Shown: piece after piece, positions 10,783 to 23,163 of the stretch | How the letters are laid out: each line of letters starts with the position of its first letter | How positions within the stretch are numbered: position 1 is the first letter of the stretch | NCBI GenBank assembly: GCA_023313575.1 | Contig: JAJTTP010000002.1 | Coordinates: 2,914,001-2,978,000, forward strand | Reading direction: 5' to 3' | Length of the DNA: 64,000 nt | Source of the DNA: Eutypella sp. D-1 | Lineage: Eukaryota; Ascomycota; Sordariomycetes; Xylariales; Diatrypaceae | Position numbers and translations under genes: made by a program | Notes under the pieces: generated by a model | What the model saw: only the letters and a program-made list of their open reading frames with translations | The model's database searches: none | What the model was told of the DNA's origin: nothing

Positions 10783-13561
10783 ATCGTTGCAAAAAACAAT
10801 ACGACACCAAGAGACAATTGTAGCGTCAATGTGTTGGCAACTTTAAGCCAAGATAACTCTGTGCAGGTAACGAAGAGAAAGCCTAGCCTGCCAAGTACCC
10901 AACGAGGTCCGATGAACCCCCGGGAAATGGGAACGCGATATGGTTATAGTCGCGGAAAAGAGATGGCCGAGAGTTTCTCCCGATTCCTACCGGCTCGGCG
11001 ACCGTTACATCATGTGCCACGGCGGCGAGGTGTCTGGCGGGGCGGGGGAATGTTCTCGTTGATGACCGAGGATAACACCGATCTGCTTGCGGAGTCTTGA
11101 CTTTACAAGGGCAGCGTGTGCACCTATCGTTTAACCATAAGTGGAAAGGGGAGGTTCCTCCACGGAGCAAAGTCCATGTTCAGAATAGCCGCGATTGGAC
11201 TGGTATAGTGGCAAGCTCATACAACGAAGTTTGTGATACTTCCCCTATTCCCGCCGGTGCTCCCAAGCAGTCTAGTAACTCTAGTAGTATATCCTCGTCT
11301 TACGTGCATGATGCGCCACGAAGTTCCGAAGGCTTGGAAGATAAAAACTAAGAGGAGGGGATGTTTATACCTCGTACTTCCCCAAGTTTTCCCCATACTG
11401 CCAAGTGCCCCTAGTCGTTGGCGGGAAATCTTCCTGCGGGGAGTTCTAGTGAACTAGTCTATCCACTTACCTAGGTATAGTTGAAGCGATCACCTTGGCT
11501 TAATTAGGAAAGTGATTCAAGACTTCCCTCGCATCAACTCTCTTCTATTCCATATCTACTATTGTGAGTAGCAACAACAGTTTTTATTGTTAGCTTTAAG
11601 TATTGGCTTTGAATGCCAGGTGCGTTTTTTTCTCTGTATTGGCTCAAAATGGGGTATTTGACCTCCAGTCGAATCGTTTTTACCGACTTCGCAAGACACC
11701 GAGACTCACCTAGCAGGTTCAGACCAACTAATGTATGCAATTGACACCCCACACTAGAAGGAATCGCCAATCAGATTTCGTACTGCGTAGCCAAGTTCCA
11801 AAAATAGGAGGTTGAATGTTCATAATTGTGGCTACTGCATCACAACCAAGAGCCAAGCTCATATCTACCTCAGGCCTCTCAAGACCGGCATTCTTCTTGC
11901 CAACTGCAGTACTTGTGTACTGATTAGTACGCGCAATCCCTAATAAGTGCTATATTCGTAGCTATATCATCCTACTCTATACGTAAGCGGAATAGACTCC
12001 TAAGAACTAGCTATATCATCCTACTCTATACGTAAGCGGAATAGACTCCTAAGAACTAGCTATATCATCCTACTCTATACGTAAGCGGAATAGACTCCTA
12101 AGAACTAGCTATATCATCGATAATTGTATCATGAGTGTAGGGCCTCGCATCGTAGGCGTTAGCCTAGGTTCAGGCATGGTCTTAAGAACTATCTTCTTTA
12201 CATAGGATTTATAATGGTCGTGGAAGATTGATCATTAGCTTTCGAAACCGCATCTTAGCAATTTGGGTGAATGCGACTAGACTGCTATGTGTGTGGTTCA
12301 CTAGCCAGTATTTCTGCCTCTCACTATACTCTTACAGTCATTCTGTCTCTGATTAGTGATAATACCATGAAAATCCAGAGATCATTATAAGGTTCTCTCT
12401 TATATAGTAATTTTATATTGATCGCACAAAGGCATGGGAACATCCGCATCACCAGGTACTGTACAACTCCCCATGCTACTTCAGAACTAAGAATCGTCAT
12501 AATTATTGCTGAACAGATAGATAGAGAATCCCCAGGGCTGCTGAAGACTATTACCAATAGCATAGCTGCTATTCCGTCCCGCATACGGACTACACGAATT
12601 CTTGGTACACACATTTCAGTTGGTCACATAGAAAGCCAGTAATTGATATAATGGCATACAAAGTCATATCAACAACAACTGGGTCGCAAAAAAGTATGAT
12701 AATGACACCAGGCATGCTCCGACTAGGCTTATATTACGTTCTCAAAGACGCATCATCTCTCTCCCTCTGTGAAATAATAAGGTCCACCGAGAATAAACCA
12801 GCCTTCCATAGCCAACCTTCGATCGCTGTTAGTAGTGTCAAGTCTGTCGTAAACCGCGACTCTGGGAGAGTGGCGATCGTAACTACCCTTCAAAACCCGA
12901 ACATTCAGCAATAATATCTCCGGCCCTTATCTCCGTGGTAGGCGAGGCGACCATGGACCACGATCCTCCCCCCACCTGACTGATTATGATTCATCGTTGG
13001 TCTTGCGACAATATTTCAAAGTCTAAAGAAATTACGGACCGATTATCGTTCCGCCCCAAGCACGCACATTGTATTTGCACGAAGTCCGAGGATTCTTGGC
13101 ACCGGGAATCCACTTTAGATAGAACCTAACTACATTCAATGGTAGTAGATCAACCTGGAGGACCTGGTACACTGGGACGCCTGCCGGCCGACAATTGCTA
13201 TCTGTCTGCTGGCGGAACCGTGAGGCACGGCGCATGTCGGCGAGGGACCGCCGACTCCGCTCGGGATTCGCAACCTCACATCTGCCGCCGCTCAGAAGGT
13301 ATAGTCAACTGTGCTGGATTCGCACATGGCCGCAGCCGATGCAACACTCACAATGAGTGCTTGGTGTCGCCCCACTGTTGCAAGGACTGTGAATGTTTCG
13401 GAAATCTCGAGGGATAGAATGTCCGACGAAATAGATAACGTAGTGTCTATAAATTTCACTGGGCCGCTGGATAACAAGATGTCTCGTAGTCGCCTTTGCA
13501 GCAGTCGTCACGCCACGTAACACCGCAGACTTTCCTATTGCAATCTCAAGCTTTTTTCAAA
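10783..13561. other. Long divergent intergenic region with minisatellite
   Basis: This separates the AtuA gene (-) from the first P450 (+). It includes the 49-bp tandem repeat at 11960-12118 and one TACCTAGGTA palindrome (11468-11477). From about 13130 to 13540 the DNA is more GC-rich and has overlapping short frames on both strands, possibly an old gene remnant, but I cannot name a family. The rest is TA-rich and featureless. Confidence 0.5.
11960..12118. repeat. Minisatellite: 49-bp unit, three perfect copies plus a 12-bp partial
   Basis: Identical units occupy 11960-12008, 12009-12057 and 12058-12106, followed by the first 12 bases of a fourth (12107-12118). The unit begins AGCTATATCATCC and ends CCTAAGAACT. 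Absence of any mismatch between copies points to a recent duplication or an active copy-number change, in a region that otherwise looks old and mutated. It is intergenic, about 1.4 kb upstream of the P450. Confidence 0.95.
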
Positions 13562-15295
13562 ATGATACTTTCCAAAGATATAGAGCAGGGTTCCAGCATG
13601 TATGTATTGCTTGCGGGCGTCTCAGTTCTGCTATATGCACTCGTGGTTAGTCAGAATCACCAAGTCCTCAGTTCGAAAGGCTTACACCGGTATAGCAAGC
13701 GTATTATTATTTCACGAATCCTCTAGCTAAGGTCCCTGGGCCGTGGTACTCACGATGGACAGACTGGGTGTTGAGGTACTACTCAATCATTGGTAGCGGT
13801 CCTTCCTATATCGACTCTCTCCATCATAAATACGGTATACTCCCATGCGACCAGAGTGGACTTATTTGGAATGTAGTCATCTAATTAACGACTAGGTCCG
13901 GTTGTGCGGGTTGGTACTAACAATGTAGACGTCGCCGACCTCGAGGGCGTCCAGCGAATTCATCGAATCCAGGGTGAATTTCTTAAAAGTAGTTGGTATA
14001 CGACCCTATTGCCGGGCATTAACAACATTTTCAATGCCCGGAACAAAGACGTGCATCATCGCTTCCGACGATTGTTGTCTTCGCCTATGTCAGAATCCGG
14101 CTTGAAGTCCATGCATACTCAGATTGAAGCCAAGGTGTACCTTGCTATCCAGCGCATGCGCGAAGAGATGGAGACCCGCGGCTGTGCTGATATCGTCAAA
14201 TGGTGGATATTTATGGCGACGGATGTCATCGGCGAGCTGACCTTTGGGGAGTCGTTTCGGATGTTAGAGTTTGGCCGGGTGAGTTGCCGCTCCGGACGTT
14301 GAAGTTTCTCCTACGTTAAGCCTACTGACACGCGTATACACAGAAAAACGAGTATATTCACAACCTCGAAAAGCTTAGTGCTGACGACGCAATCCGTGTT
14401 TCTCTTCCGACAGTCCACAAAATCATGAGGGTCTTGCCCTTGCCAAATAAGACCTCTTCCGGGGATCTCCAGCAGGAGCTGGCCAGGTACACCATGGAGT
14501 CTCTTCAGCGTCACCGGAATATCTATGACAAAGAGTCCAATACGCCGTCGACATTATTTTCGAAAATGTACCAGGCCGAAGACGACGACACGCTCACCCC
14601 TAAAGAGATGTTGCACAATGCCCAAGCGTATATCGTAGCGGGAAGCGACACCACGGCAAACACCATGACCTATCTTGTTTGGGCCGTGTGCAAGCACCCA
14701 GACATCAGGAAAAGGCTCGTCAGCGAGCTCAAGCAATTACCAGTTGATTTTGGCTTCGACCATTTGAAAACCCTGCCGTATCTCAACCAGGTTATTCAGG
14801 AAACGCTCCGGATGTACGGAGCAGTGCCTGCACAACTGCGCCGGGAGGTACCAGCCGGCGGAGTGAAGATTGGCGGTCACTGGTTGCCCGGGGGTGCCAC
14901 TGCTGGAACGCAAGCGTATACATTGCATCGAAACCCGGCGGTATTCACCGATCCTCTGTCGTTTAACCCATCCAGATGGGAGAACCCCACTCAAGCTATG
15001 CAAAGTTCTCTCATGCCATTCGGCGGCGGTTCAAGAAGTAAGCCTCGCAATACCTAGTTGATCTGATCAATACGCGCCTCTAAACAAGAACGACTCACTA
15101 ACATGGATCTATGTAGTCTGCATTGGTTTACATCTCGCACATCTAGAGATACGTCTGGCGACCGCCCTATTCTTCCGAACGTTCCCGAATGCCACAGTCT
15201 CCAATCTGGAGGGCATGAGCGACCGCGATATGGATCCGAAGTTGTATTTCTTGATAATCCCTAGCGGGCAACGCTGTCTTATCCAGAAAGAGTAA
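13562..15295 (+). CDS. Cytochrome P450 monooxygenase (microsomal type)
   Basis: Five exons, 13562-13645, 13696-13834, 13896-14278, 14344-15037 and 15117-15295, give 492 residues. An N-terminal membrane anchor (about residues 13-28) is followed by the proline-rich hinge LAKVPGPWYS. The I-helix oxygen-binding motif AGSDTT lies near 301-306, the K-helix ETLR near 354-357, a FNPSRW motif follows, and the heme-binding loop FGGGSRICIG has the heme cysteine at residue 435, created across the last intron. It is expected to be an ER-bound haem-thiolate oxygenase working with a P450 reductase. The CIGLHLAHLE context is common among secondary-metabolism and detoxification P450s, but no biosynthetic backbone gene is nearby, so the substrate is open. 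The first intron (50 nt, donor GTTAGT) was chosen because it yields the conserved hinge in frame. Codon use is less GC-biased than in the genes after 19 kb. Confidence 0.9.
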
Positions 15296-16035
15296 AGCTA
15301 GAGATCGGCATCGGTGTATTGGTAGAGTGGGTTGAAGGTTACTTGTACACGAGTAAGCAGCCTGAAGGGACATCATTACTGGATTCTTACGAATTAGAAG
15401 AAAAGAAGAGAATATAGTTAGCATTAGTCAGAGATAGTACCTACTGCATGAATTTCGCGGTCAATATTATAGAAACCTTATATGCATCCACCTAGAAACC
15501 CTCATAGTTAGGTCTTACCTGGCAATATAAGATGTGATCCCGAGGACACCTAGGAGCCCAATGTTGGTTGACCAGGCGTAGTAGTAGTTTTTTAGCGCTG
15601 TTTCCTACCCAATCCAGTAGCCTTAGTGGGCGAATAAGTAGGTGCGGGTAGCGGGAAGAACCTTAAATACATCGCTAACGTATGCAGCTAGGCAATTTAG
15701 CTTCACAGCGACAATCAAGTAACTAGCGTCCCGACCTCTTTCAGAAGCCTATCTGGAAAAGTTCTAGAAGACTAGAGATATTCGATCAATAGCAGTGAGA
15801 AGAATTGGGCATCTAATAATTTTATATTCTGGGAATATAATGGGTCTCAGCTTCTGGTTAGTAGGTAAGTTGGCTATGACTTTGTCCTGCAGCCCCCTAG
15901 AAATTTATTGGATGCGTTGAATTAAATCGTATTATGTACGCCAGTGGACCACCATAAAACAGAGAGAAAAAGCATGATTACCTTGCATTGCTATATCACA
16001 TGATGTCGACGGCCTTTGCCCGATGGGCATGACAA
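15296..16035. other. Intergenic, TA-rich, nothing recognised
   Basis: No coding or RNA feature is supported between the P450 and the HET relic. Confidence 0.5.
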
Positions 16036-17640
16036 ATGCTACTGCAATCTTCAAGTACCACTGCGTATTACGGTAAGATCCGGCAGTCTAGGGCCTTTCA
16101 AAAGCGATATGCTGAGGCGCGATGTAGACTCTGGGCTGCTATGTCGCGTTACCTGCCGCCTGGAGCGGCTTTGAACCCAGGTAGTATCTGGCAGCATCCA
16201 GATGGACGCGGCCTGGTACACATGAAACAAGTACGGGCCGCACCCAAACCCTCGATACACCAGCATCTCATATACTTAGGGTCGCTGGCGACTGAAACCA
16301 CATGAGATGGGCCACGCGCAATAATTACCGGTAGCAGGGGTAACTTGGGGGTATTTCTCGCATCGACGCGGTGCACTTCACGGTCTCCAATATAAATAAG
16401 AACCATCCACCGCCTCCTCTCGCTGACAGAGGGGGGGGGGGTCATAAGGGCAGTGAGTGACGTCAATCCTCTAGTCAAAATCACGCTTGGAATATTTTGC
16501 AATCGAGTACGTGTGGATCGACATCGCATGCATCGACCAGACGCCAAACCCCCGCGAGATGGCGGCCGAGGTCGGACGGCAGGCCAAGATCTTCCGTGGC
16601 GCGGAGTAGACGGTTCGTCTGGTTCCCAAAGCACACCGTGGCGACCCTCGAGAATGTCCTAGTGACCATGGCCATGTATCACATGCATGTGGCCGAGAAT
16701 TCTGCTACCGCGGACGGGGAGGCGGTAGCGTATCGTCATAGGCAACCCTTGGTTCACCTCCCTGTGGACTCTCCAGGTGGCCTTCCTTCGCAAAGACGCC
16801 CTGCTGCCGAGGCAGGACGGAACGGCGAAATCGAGCACCTGGTCCATCTCTAGGGTCTAATTGCCTTGCCGGGACCGATAGCCAGCAACGCGCGTTACAG
16901 CTCCTACGATAACACGAGGGAGCCGGAGGCTTGCCGGGAACTGGGCGAGGCGCTAACCAAGTCCGGGCTGATCTCGCTGATAGTGGATAACCCCATCGCC
17001 CTCTCAATCGGCGCATCATAGGAAGACGGGGCGCAACAACATGACCAATCGGGTCTTCGGCATCATGCAGGTCTTTGGCCTGCATCTGGGGAAAATCACG
17101 GCCAGGCGCTGATGCGGGTGGCGAGTTCAAGCTCAAAGAGCTGGAAGATGAGCTGGGTGTTGCTCTAAACGGCATCGTAGCCTGTCATGAACCAGCTGTC
17201 CGTGTACGCTGAAAAGTCCGCAGCCAGCAAAGGACAGCACGTAGGTTCGACGTCCCGCATAGTATACTACCTCGAGGGGGGGGGGGGGGAGTCGACGAGC
17301 AGACCAAGGGACTCGTTGACACGTGCGTGAACTCGGCGCGTCTCTCCACGGACACCGGGGGATCTGAGCTCCTGGCGCTGGTTCGATGGGCTGACCTACT
17401 CCACTGAATCGCTGCACGCCGGCTGATATACGCTTGACCGCGCGTGGTGGAGGACCCCGATCTCAAATCACGCGTGACTCCGCGATTGAAAGGCGGACCA
17501 AGGTCTGCACAAAGGAGCAGTTGCCCGTCATGAGGAATATGGTGGAGGATCGCCCCGAGTTGGTCATTCTTCTCCTGAGTATATCGCCGAGAATAGGCAG
17601 CCCAGTAATGCACTAGAACGTCCCTAATCCTTTTCCGCAT
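16036..17640 (+). pseudogene. HET-domain (heterokaryon incompatibility) gene, degraded
   Basis: Pieces of a HET-domain protein appear in order on the plus strand but in changing frames. Around 16500 one frame reads YVWIDIACIDQ, the hallmark HET motif, then runs to RGAE and a stop. The next frame continues RFVWFPKHT. Another holds SLWTLQVAFLRKDALL near 16765, then NRVFGIMQVFGLHLGK near 17050, then PGADAGGEFKLKELEDELG near 17105. The frames change several times, stops intervene, and long G runs sit inside (16432 and 17276-17289). The segment 16036-16305 (frame with SLATETT) probably belongs to the N-terminal part. Intact HET proteins trigger cell death on non-self fusion in filamentous ascomycetes; this copy cannot make one. 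Its GC content is higher than in the flanking DNA. Limits are approximate. Confidence 0.75.
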
Positions 17641-19024
17641 CAAGCAACGGCAAGGCAGCAGCAGATACCTGGGGAGTGGGAAAGGATGGGCGTGTGTAAG
17701 TAATTCTTTGCGGTTCGGGGAAGTACTGTTATGGTGTTTCCGAGACGGAGGATTTCACGACGGGAAAAGGTCAGGGATGGATGAATAGGCGAGGAATATT
17801 CGGTTAGCATTATGATTTAGCATGTTTATGAATTTTATTACGGGAATTTTTACGAGGGAAACTATCTGCTCATACAATGCGGTTCATTTTAAGCTCGGGG
17901 ACGTCGCTGAGAGCTTTGTCAACCTGGCAGCCTGGCTACGAGGCACCCAAAGTGCCTCCTCCAATGGTGACTGGTTCCTAGCAGCTAGCTAGGCCGTCAG
18001 CATGGGGTTCAACATGAATCTAAGTCAAGAACACCGGATACATAATAGCGAACGAAAATAACACACAAATAAAAATATCTCCCACCTTAAAGAAGGATCG
18101 GTGGTAGGAACGGGGAACGGTGGGAGTCTTCCTTTGGCTGGTAGCACAAATCCTTGGATAGGGCCAACGGGGATAAGATGGCCGGGCCGAAATACGATAG
18201 ATGGGGGGTTTGTAATAAAGGAGGCACGGGGGCGGGGAGGGGAGGTTAATGAAAGTGTGGAGTAAATAGGTACCCCACATCGGCACACACTAAGAAGCCG
18301 AAAGCTTGGCATCTAAGTATTTTAAGCAATGTACCTAGGTACTCAAGTACATATAGCTGGACATGACGAACATCGAAACTGATATCATCAACTTCAGATG
18401 GGCTTGTCAACTCTTCAGATATAATGATAAGAAGAAATCTTGAATAAGAACCGGGTGAGTGGGAGGAAAAACACAGTTTTATTCTATTTACCCACCTGGT
18501 TCTGGTCCATATACGGTTACACGACATCCTCACTAAACGCTCAACAGATAAGTTCTTGACACTACTAAGTTCAACAAGCACGGACGATAAAAAAATACAA
18601 TAAAAACAATATACTTGCCAAGAATCCCACGATCTGCCATTCCCAGATAGTTCTCCACTTCCCTTCGTCAGATGACGAGTTAAAATCAGGGGGCTTCAAG
18701 TTAGGGGACTTGCTCTAGTTGGTAGCTCCGTAGCTCAGGCTTGGAGCCGCAAACCAAACACGATAAAAAGAGAATTTAGGTGATCGTCATCCCCTTTCCA
18801 ACTTTTCCAGAAAAAAAAAAAAACTTTCTGCATATCATCGCACGCAACACCGCCATACTATATCTATATTCCCCATCGTGAGAGAGGCAGCCTCCCTACG
18901 ACTTTGCAACTTGTCAGCAAGCAGCTTGACTACGGGCGTCCGATCTCGGGTACCGATTTGAGAGAGACGAAAGTTATTGGGATCAATTACACACAGCTTT
19001 GTCCGACAGACAGCCACGCCCATC
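17641..19024. other. Intergenic between HET relic and SYM1
   Basis: No gene is supported. A perfect 12-bp palindrome GTACCTAGGTAC lies at 18331-18342. A purine-rich block (18060-18250) and an A-run near 18810 precede the SYM1 leader. Confidence 0.5.
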
Positions 19025-19815
19025 ATGCTCCGCTGGTATGTGTAACCGAGTCTAGCTCCCCCTCCCAAATTTCGAGGAAGCCACGTCCGAAGAAAAGAAA
19101 AAAAAAGGGAAAAAAGAAAGAAAGAAAGAACCCCTCAAAGACAAAAAGAATTGAAGAGAGGGAGGCGGCTAAAGCGCGGGATGCTAATTTTGCTTACTAT
19201 ATTTGAAAAATGACGTAGGTACCAAAGCAAGCTGACGTCGCGGCCGCTGCTGACGCAGGCCGTCACGACAGCGGTGCTGTTCGCCGCGGGCGACATGACG
19301 GCGCAGCAGGCCGTCGAGAAGAAGGGGTTCAAGGCCCACGACTGGTCGCGCACTGGTCGTATGTTCGCGTACGGCGGCGGTGAGTTTTTAAACCCCTAAC
19401 CTACCCAGTGCATGTATGATGTGGGTGGTGCAGTGCGGTCTAACACAAGGGGCGCGCACAACAAACAGTGATCTTCGGGCCGGCGGCAACGACATGGTAC
19501 GGCGTGCTGCAGCGACACGTAAACCTGCGGAGCGCGAACGCGACGATCGTGGCGCGCGTGGCGGCGGACCAGCTGGTGTTCGCGCCGACGTTCATCGGGG
19601 TGTTCCTGTCGTCGATGGCGGTGATGGAAGGTGGAAGTCCGCCCGAAAAGCTGTCCAAGAGCTACGTGCCCGCGCTCACTGCCAACTACGCCCTCTGGCC
19701 CTTCGTCCAGCTCGTCAATTTTAAATTCGTGCCCCTACATCACCGCGTCCTCGTCGTCAATCTTGTCAGTATTGGCTGGAATTGCTTCCTTAGTATCCTC
19801 AATAGCAAGAAATGA
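19025..19815 (+). CDS. SYM1: Mpv17/PMP22 family protein SYM1
   Basis: Three exons, 19025-19035, 19219-19379 and 19469-19815, give 172 residues, the normal SYM1 length. The first exon codes only MLR plus two bases of a tryptophan codon; splicing with donor GTATGT gives MLRWYQSKL, the standard SYM1 start. Further family signatures are [29 protein letters not shown] and, at the end, [19 protein letters not shown]. Four hydrophobic segments fit the family topology. SYM1 is a mitochondrial inner-membrane protein needed in yeast for growth on ethanol at high temperature and thought to affect metabolite transport. Intron 1 (183 nt) is strikingly purine-rich with GAAA repeats. A run of 18 G residues lies about 65 bases after the stop. 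The gene converges on the PX-domain gene. Confidence 0.93.
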
Positions 19816-19879
19816 AGCAGCCTGCGGCGAAGCGAAAGTGCGACGAGTTGGGAACGTGATGCGGGGGGTTTGGATGGGT

Positions 19880-19897
19880 GGGGGGGGGGGGGGGGGG
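19880..19897 (+). repeat. Poly-G tract (18 nt)
   Basis: An uninterrupted run of about 18 G lies in the probable 3' region of SYM1. Its exact length is the kind of value that assemblies get wrong. It may form G-quadruplex structure. Confidence 0.8.
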
Positions 19898-20735
19898 AAG
19901 AAAGTGAGGACGGGATTTGGAAACGAGGGTCCCTCGCCAACACATGGAATCTGAAGGGGGAAAGAATTACATTTTTCGAATGTATACGCACTTAGGATTA
20001 TCGGCGCCAGCAAAAATACACGAGGAACCAATACGTGATAGATTGGATCGGCAGAGGGAGGGTGGTTCAGGAAAATCTTACGCCGGGGGCGATCTCTCAA
20101 ACATGAGGCTTCCCAGGGTTGGGAAGGTTTTTAACATAGACTTCGGGAAGGGAAGGGGTTTTTTTTGGCCAAGTACATAAAAGAGAAAAGACAACAGGGA
20201 CGGGACAAGACAGGATAAGATACACGGGTAATAGAGGGAACGGTTGCATTTCATTCCCCTGCGTTGAAAACGATATAACAATTGCAAAAGCAGCGCGATC
20301 TTCCTAAGTCATGATGTGTGATACGACTTGTTTTTTTCCCCTCCTTATTAGGCGGCCGTTGTTTGAATTCACGGGGGTTGGTTAAGATCATGATGTGGAT
20401 GAATTTCTCTCTACGTTTCGGATCTTGCGTGAAATAGATTGGGTTTTTAAGTTACAACCAAAAGTGTATATATAGGTCGAACCGGTGTATGGAATCCAGG
20501 AAATGTCTGGAGGTAGGTATATGCAGGCCGGCGGCGCATGATCGTGCGATCACGCCGCGGGGCCTCTTATGTGAAATATATATATATGTACATGGAATTA
20601 GAGTTCATCAAATAGACATTACATATCTTCGTGAATCGTTGCGGGCCCCCTCCACACCCCCCATTACCCCCTCTCGAGTGAGAAACGCGGTGGGTGGGAT
20701 CTACGTCGGTTTTTTTTCCCCCCCGCGAAGGAAGA
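19898..20735. other. Convergent intergenic region, nothing coding seen
   Basis: This holds the 3' flanks of SYM1 and the PX gene. It has T-runs and a TATATATATA near 20576-20587 but no supported gene. Confidence 0.5.
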
Positions 20736-21911
20736 TCATGAGAATAAAAACTCCTTAAGAACAGGGGAACCGGAAAACTCCGGGTTTAGTAATATACAGC
20801 TAGGCCACGGTTAGCGACAGGGCATACTACAGCAGAGGCGGAGTGTCTGTGGGGAGGTAATAAATAGTAAGTGAAGTGAGGTGAAAGGGCGGAGAACATA
20901 CTTGAGGAAATATTGCAGGCCGGCCCTCCTCTTCTCCAGAAACCTCGGGCGGAACTTGGATATGATGCTCTTGGGAGGCAGCTCGGGCACGGCGGCCTCG
21001 AAGCCGGGGAAGGTGCGCATAAGGCGCCACCGGAACTCGTCGAACTCAGAATAGCGCTTGCGAATGTTCATATGGCTTCCCTGTATGGGTTTTCAAGTAG
21101 TAACGTAAACAGTTAGTTTGTTATCCCATTGATTGACTGATCCCAAGCTACTGATGTCGCGGTTTCTAACTCTATTGTTGCGGTATATGAATCGAGGGGA
21201 GGGGAGGGGAGGGGGAAGAGATAAACTCACGTTCAGGGTCTCGACCTGGATATTGAAGACGACGAAGGCGCCGATGCCGGTGGTGCTCCCATTTACGACG
21301 GTCCAGTCGGTGACGCGCACGCTGCGGGCCCAACAGGCGCTTCCGCGCTCGTCGAGGCTGCTGTTCTCGTTGTCGCGCAGGATGATGCCGCCGCGGGGTA
21401 AGGATTCGACGGAGGCGCTGGACACGGAGCGGCTGTGCTGGGAGGAGGAGCCGTGGTGACCGCCGTCGAAGTTCCAGTACGGGGGCGAGGTTATCGGCGA
21501 GGTGATCGGCGACGTCACCGACGGGGTATCTGGCGTGCTAGGAGCGGCGATCTCCGAGGCTTCGATCGCGCCATCTGCTGTGATGGTCTGTGGTTCAGGA
21601 TTCGGGTTCGAGTTGGAGTTCGAGTTTATGTCGAGTGCCGCCGCCGCCGTCACGAGACTGCCGATGGTGGCAGTGAGTGTAGGGGTGGAACGAGGTTGAG
21701 ATTCTAGCCCTTGCCGTCCTGAAGGTGCCGAAACGGTGTTGTTGACTAGGATTTCGCTGTCGGTCTCAGTGTCGGTGGTGGGAGGCGAAGGTGGACGGTT
21801 GACGGCGGGACGTTTCGCGACGCCGGGGATCTTGCGACTGATGCTTCCGCCTGAATCAGTCACCCCATTGCTGCCAACATGAATGTACTGGTGATCTATT
21901 ATGGACGCCAT
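20736..21911 (-). CDS. YPT35: Ypt35-like PX-domain endosomal/vacuolar adaptor
   Basis: Three minus-strand exons, 21231-21911, 20902-21080 and 20736-20799, give 307 residues. The first ~185 residues are low-complexity, rich in Ser, Pro and Thr, with an SNSNSNPNP run and SPITSPITSPP repeats. The C-terminal ~120 residues form a PX domain: TGIGAFVVFNIQVETL, the phosphoinositide-binding IRKRYSEFDEFR segment, a PELPPKSIISKFRPRFLEKR proline loop, and the terminal NPEFSGSPVLKEFLFS. The short last exon was found by splicing to an acceptor at 20800-20802, which restores that conserved end. Yeast Ypt35 binds PI3P membranes and recruits the lipid-transfer protein Vps13 to endosomes and vacuoles through a PxP motif. 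Intron 1 carries a GGGGA repeat (21194-21216). The gene is divergent from the WSC-protein gene. Confidence 0.85.
21194..21216 (+). repeat. GGGGA tandem tract inside PX-gene intron 1
   Basis: Four adjacent G4-A units on the plus strand match a G-quadruplex pattern; on the coding (minus) strand it is a C-rich/pyrimidine tract near the intron donor. Confidence 0.7.
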
Positions 21912-23163
21912 TCAGGTTGTCATTTAGGTTGTCTTAGACAATGGGTATTATTAAGAAAAAGAATAGGTAATAAGTTGGGTAAGTATATAAGTATATATAA
22001 CTATCGGCCGTGTCTGCGAAGAAGAATCGAAAATGGAATGTTTTTCTGAGAAAATCTCATGCTGGGGTGTGTTCTGTTCTACACATATTAAAATTACAAG
22101 TATGAACGTAAAGGTATAAACGTACGTATGTCGTATGGTTACAGGTTACAGAGTCATTAGGCTAAGGTAAGGTGTGCTCGGCGCAAAAAGAAAGCAAAAG
22201 ATCAGAAAAGCAAAAAAAGCTGGGCGCAAAACTGCCCAAACTGCCCATCCTAGGAAACCTTGAAAAGTACCGAGAAAACAATGAATTGCCAAGGTTCCAC
22301 TAATTAGTTAAACGTTCCACTTCTTATCGTTTGTGTCGAGATTTGCCTGAGAAAGCCACGTGGGGCTTTGTAAGGGGACTGAGGGATCGGATAGACTGTG
22401 GCTGTGTGGCTGCGCTTCCATATAAAGTACTGAGAAAGAATGCAGGTGCACAAATATTTCATAACCTCATGTGCATTCCGTGGACAATTATATCCAATCC
22501 ATATGTAGGAATCTATGGATTCAAGGTAAGACCTCGGAGACCTCGCTACTTATGTACATACAAACTGTTTAAGCAGTAGGTCTCAACCGTCCAAGAAGCG
22601 CAGTAGTTATCATGTTATACGACTGGTGATAATTTAGGCTTGCCATACCTGTGGGCTCTGCCCTTATGGATCCCTGTCAACTAATATCGTCAACGTGCTT
22701 AATCAATCGTTGTAAGATCACAGAGCCAGCACAATCTCCCCTCACCTTGGGGAATATGTTGAATAATTGGAATAACTGGCACCTCTGCTCGATTTGACGT
22801 CAAATACACATAGAGTCTTGGATTCTCACCGAGTGGACTGGCCAGCACCATTCCGCTATTGCCAGTACCAAATCTTCCTGGCCCTCATCACGATGAAAAG
22901 ATATTTGGATCGGATACTTCGCCGTCTATATCTAGATGTTCGAGGTATAACATAAGTGTATTTCAGAGACTGGGACCCCGTAGCTCGTTTCCAGCCTCGT
23001 TCCCAGCACCTTTTCGCTAATCTCTTCGGTCTTGCCTACATTGCTTTTTTGTGGCGTGTATCGCGCCTCGACCCAAACACACGGTGTCTCCGCGGATCAG
23101 CTCTCCAGCTCCTGGGTCAAGTAACCTCCCAGGTTGGTTTCTGATCCAATGGAACGCACGAGA

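Noticed and set aside
13130..13540. Overlapping short frames just upstream of the first P450, perhaps an N-terminal exon or another gene
   Set aside because: The P450 model is complete from its own ATG with a membrane anchor; the upstream frames show no domain.
22331..22579. 82-codon open frame in the PX/WSC intergenic region
   Set aside because: Composition looks random and no family is recognisable.
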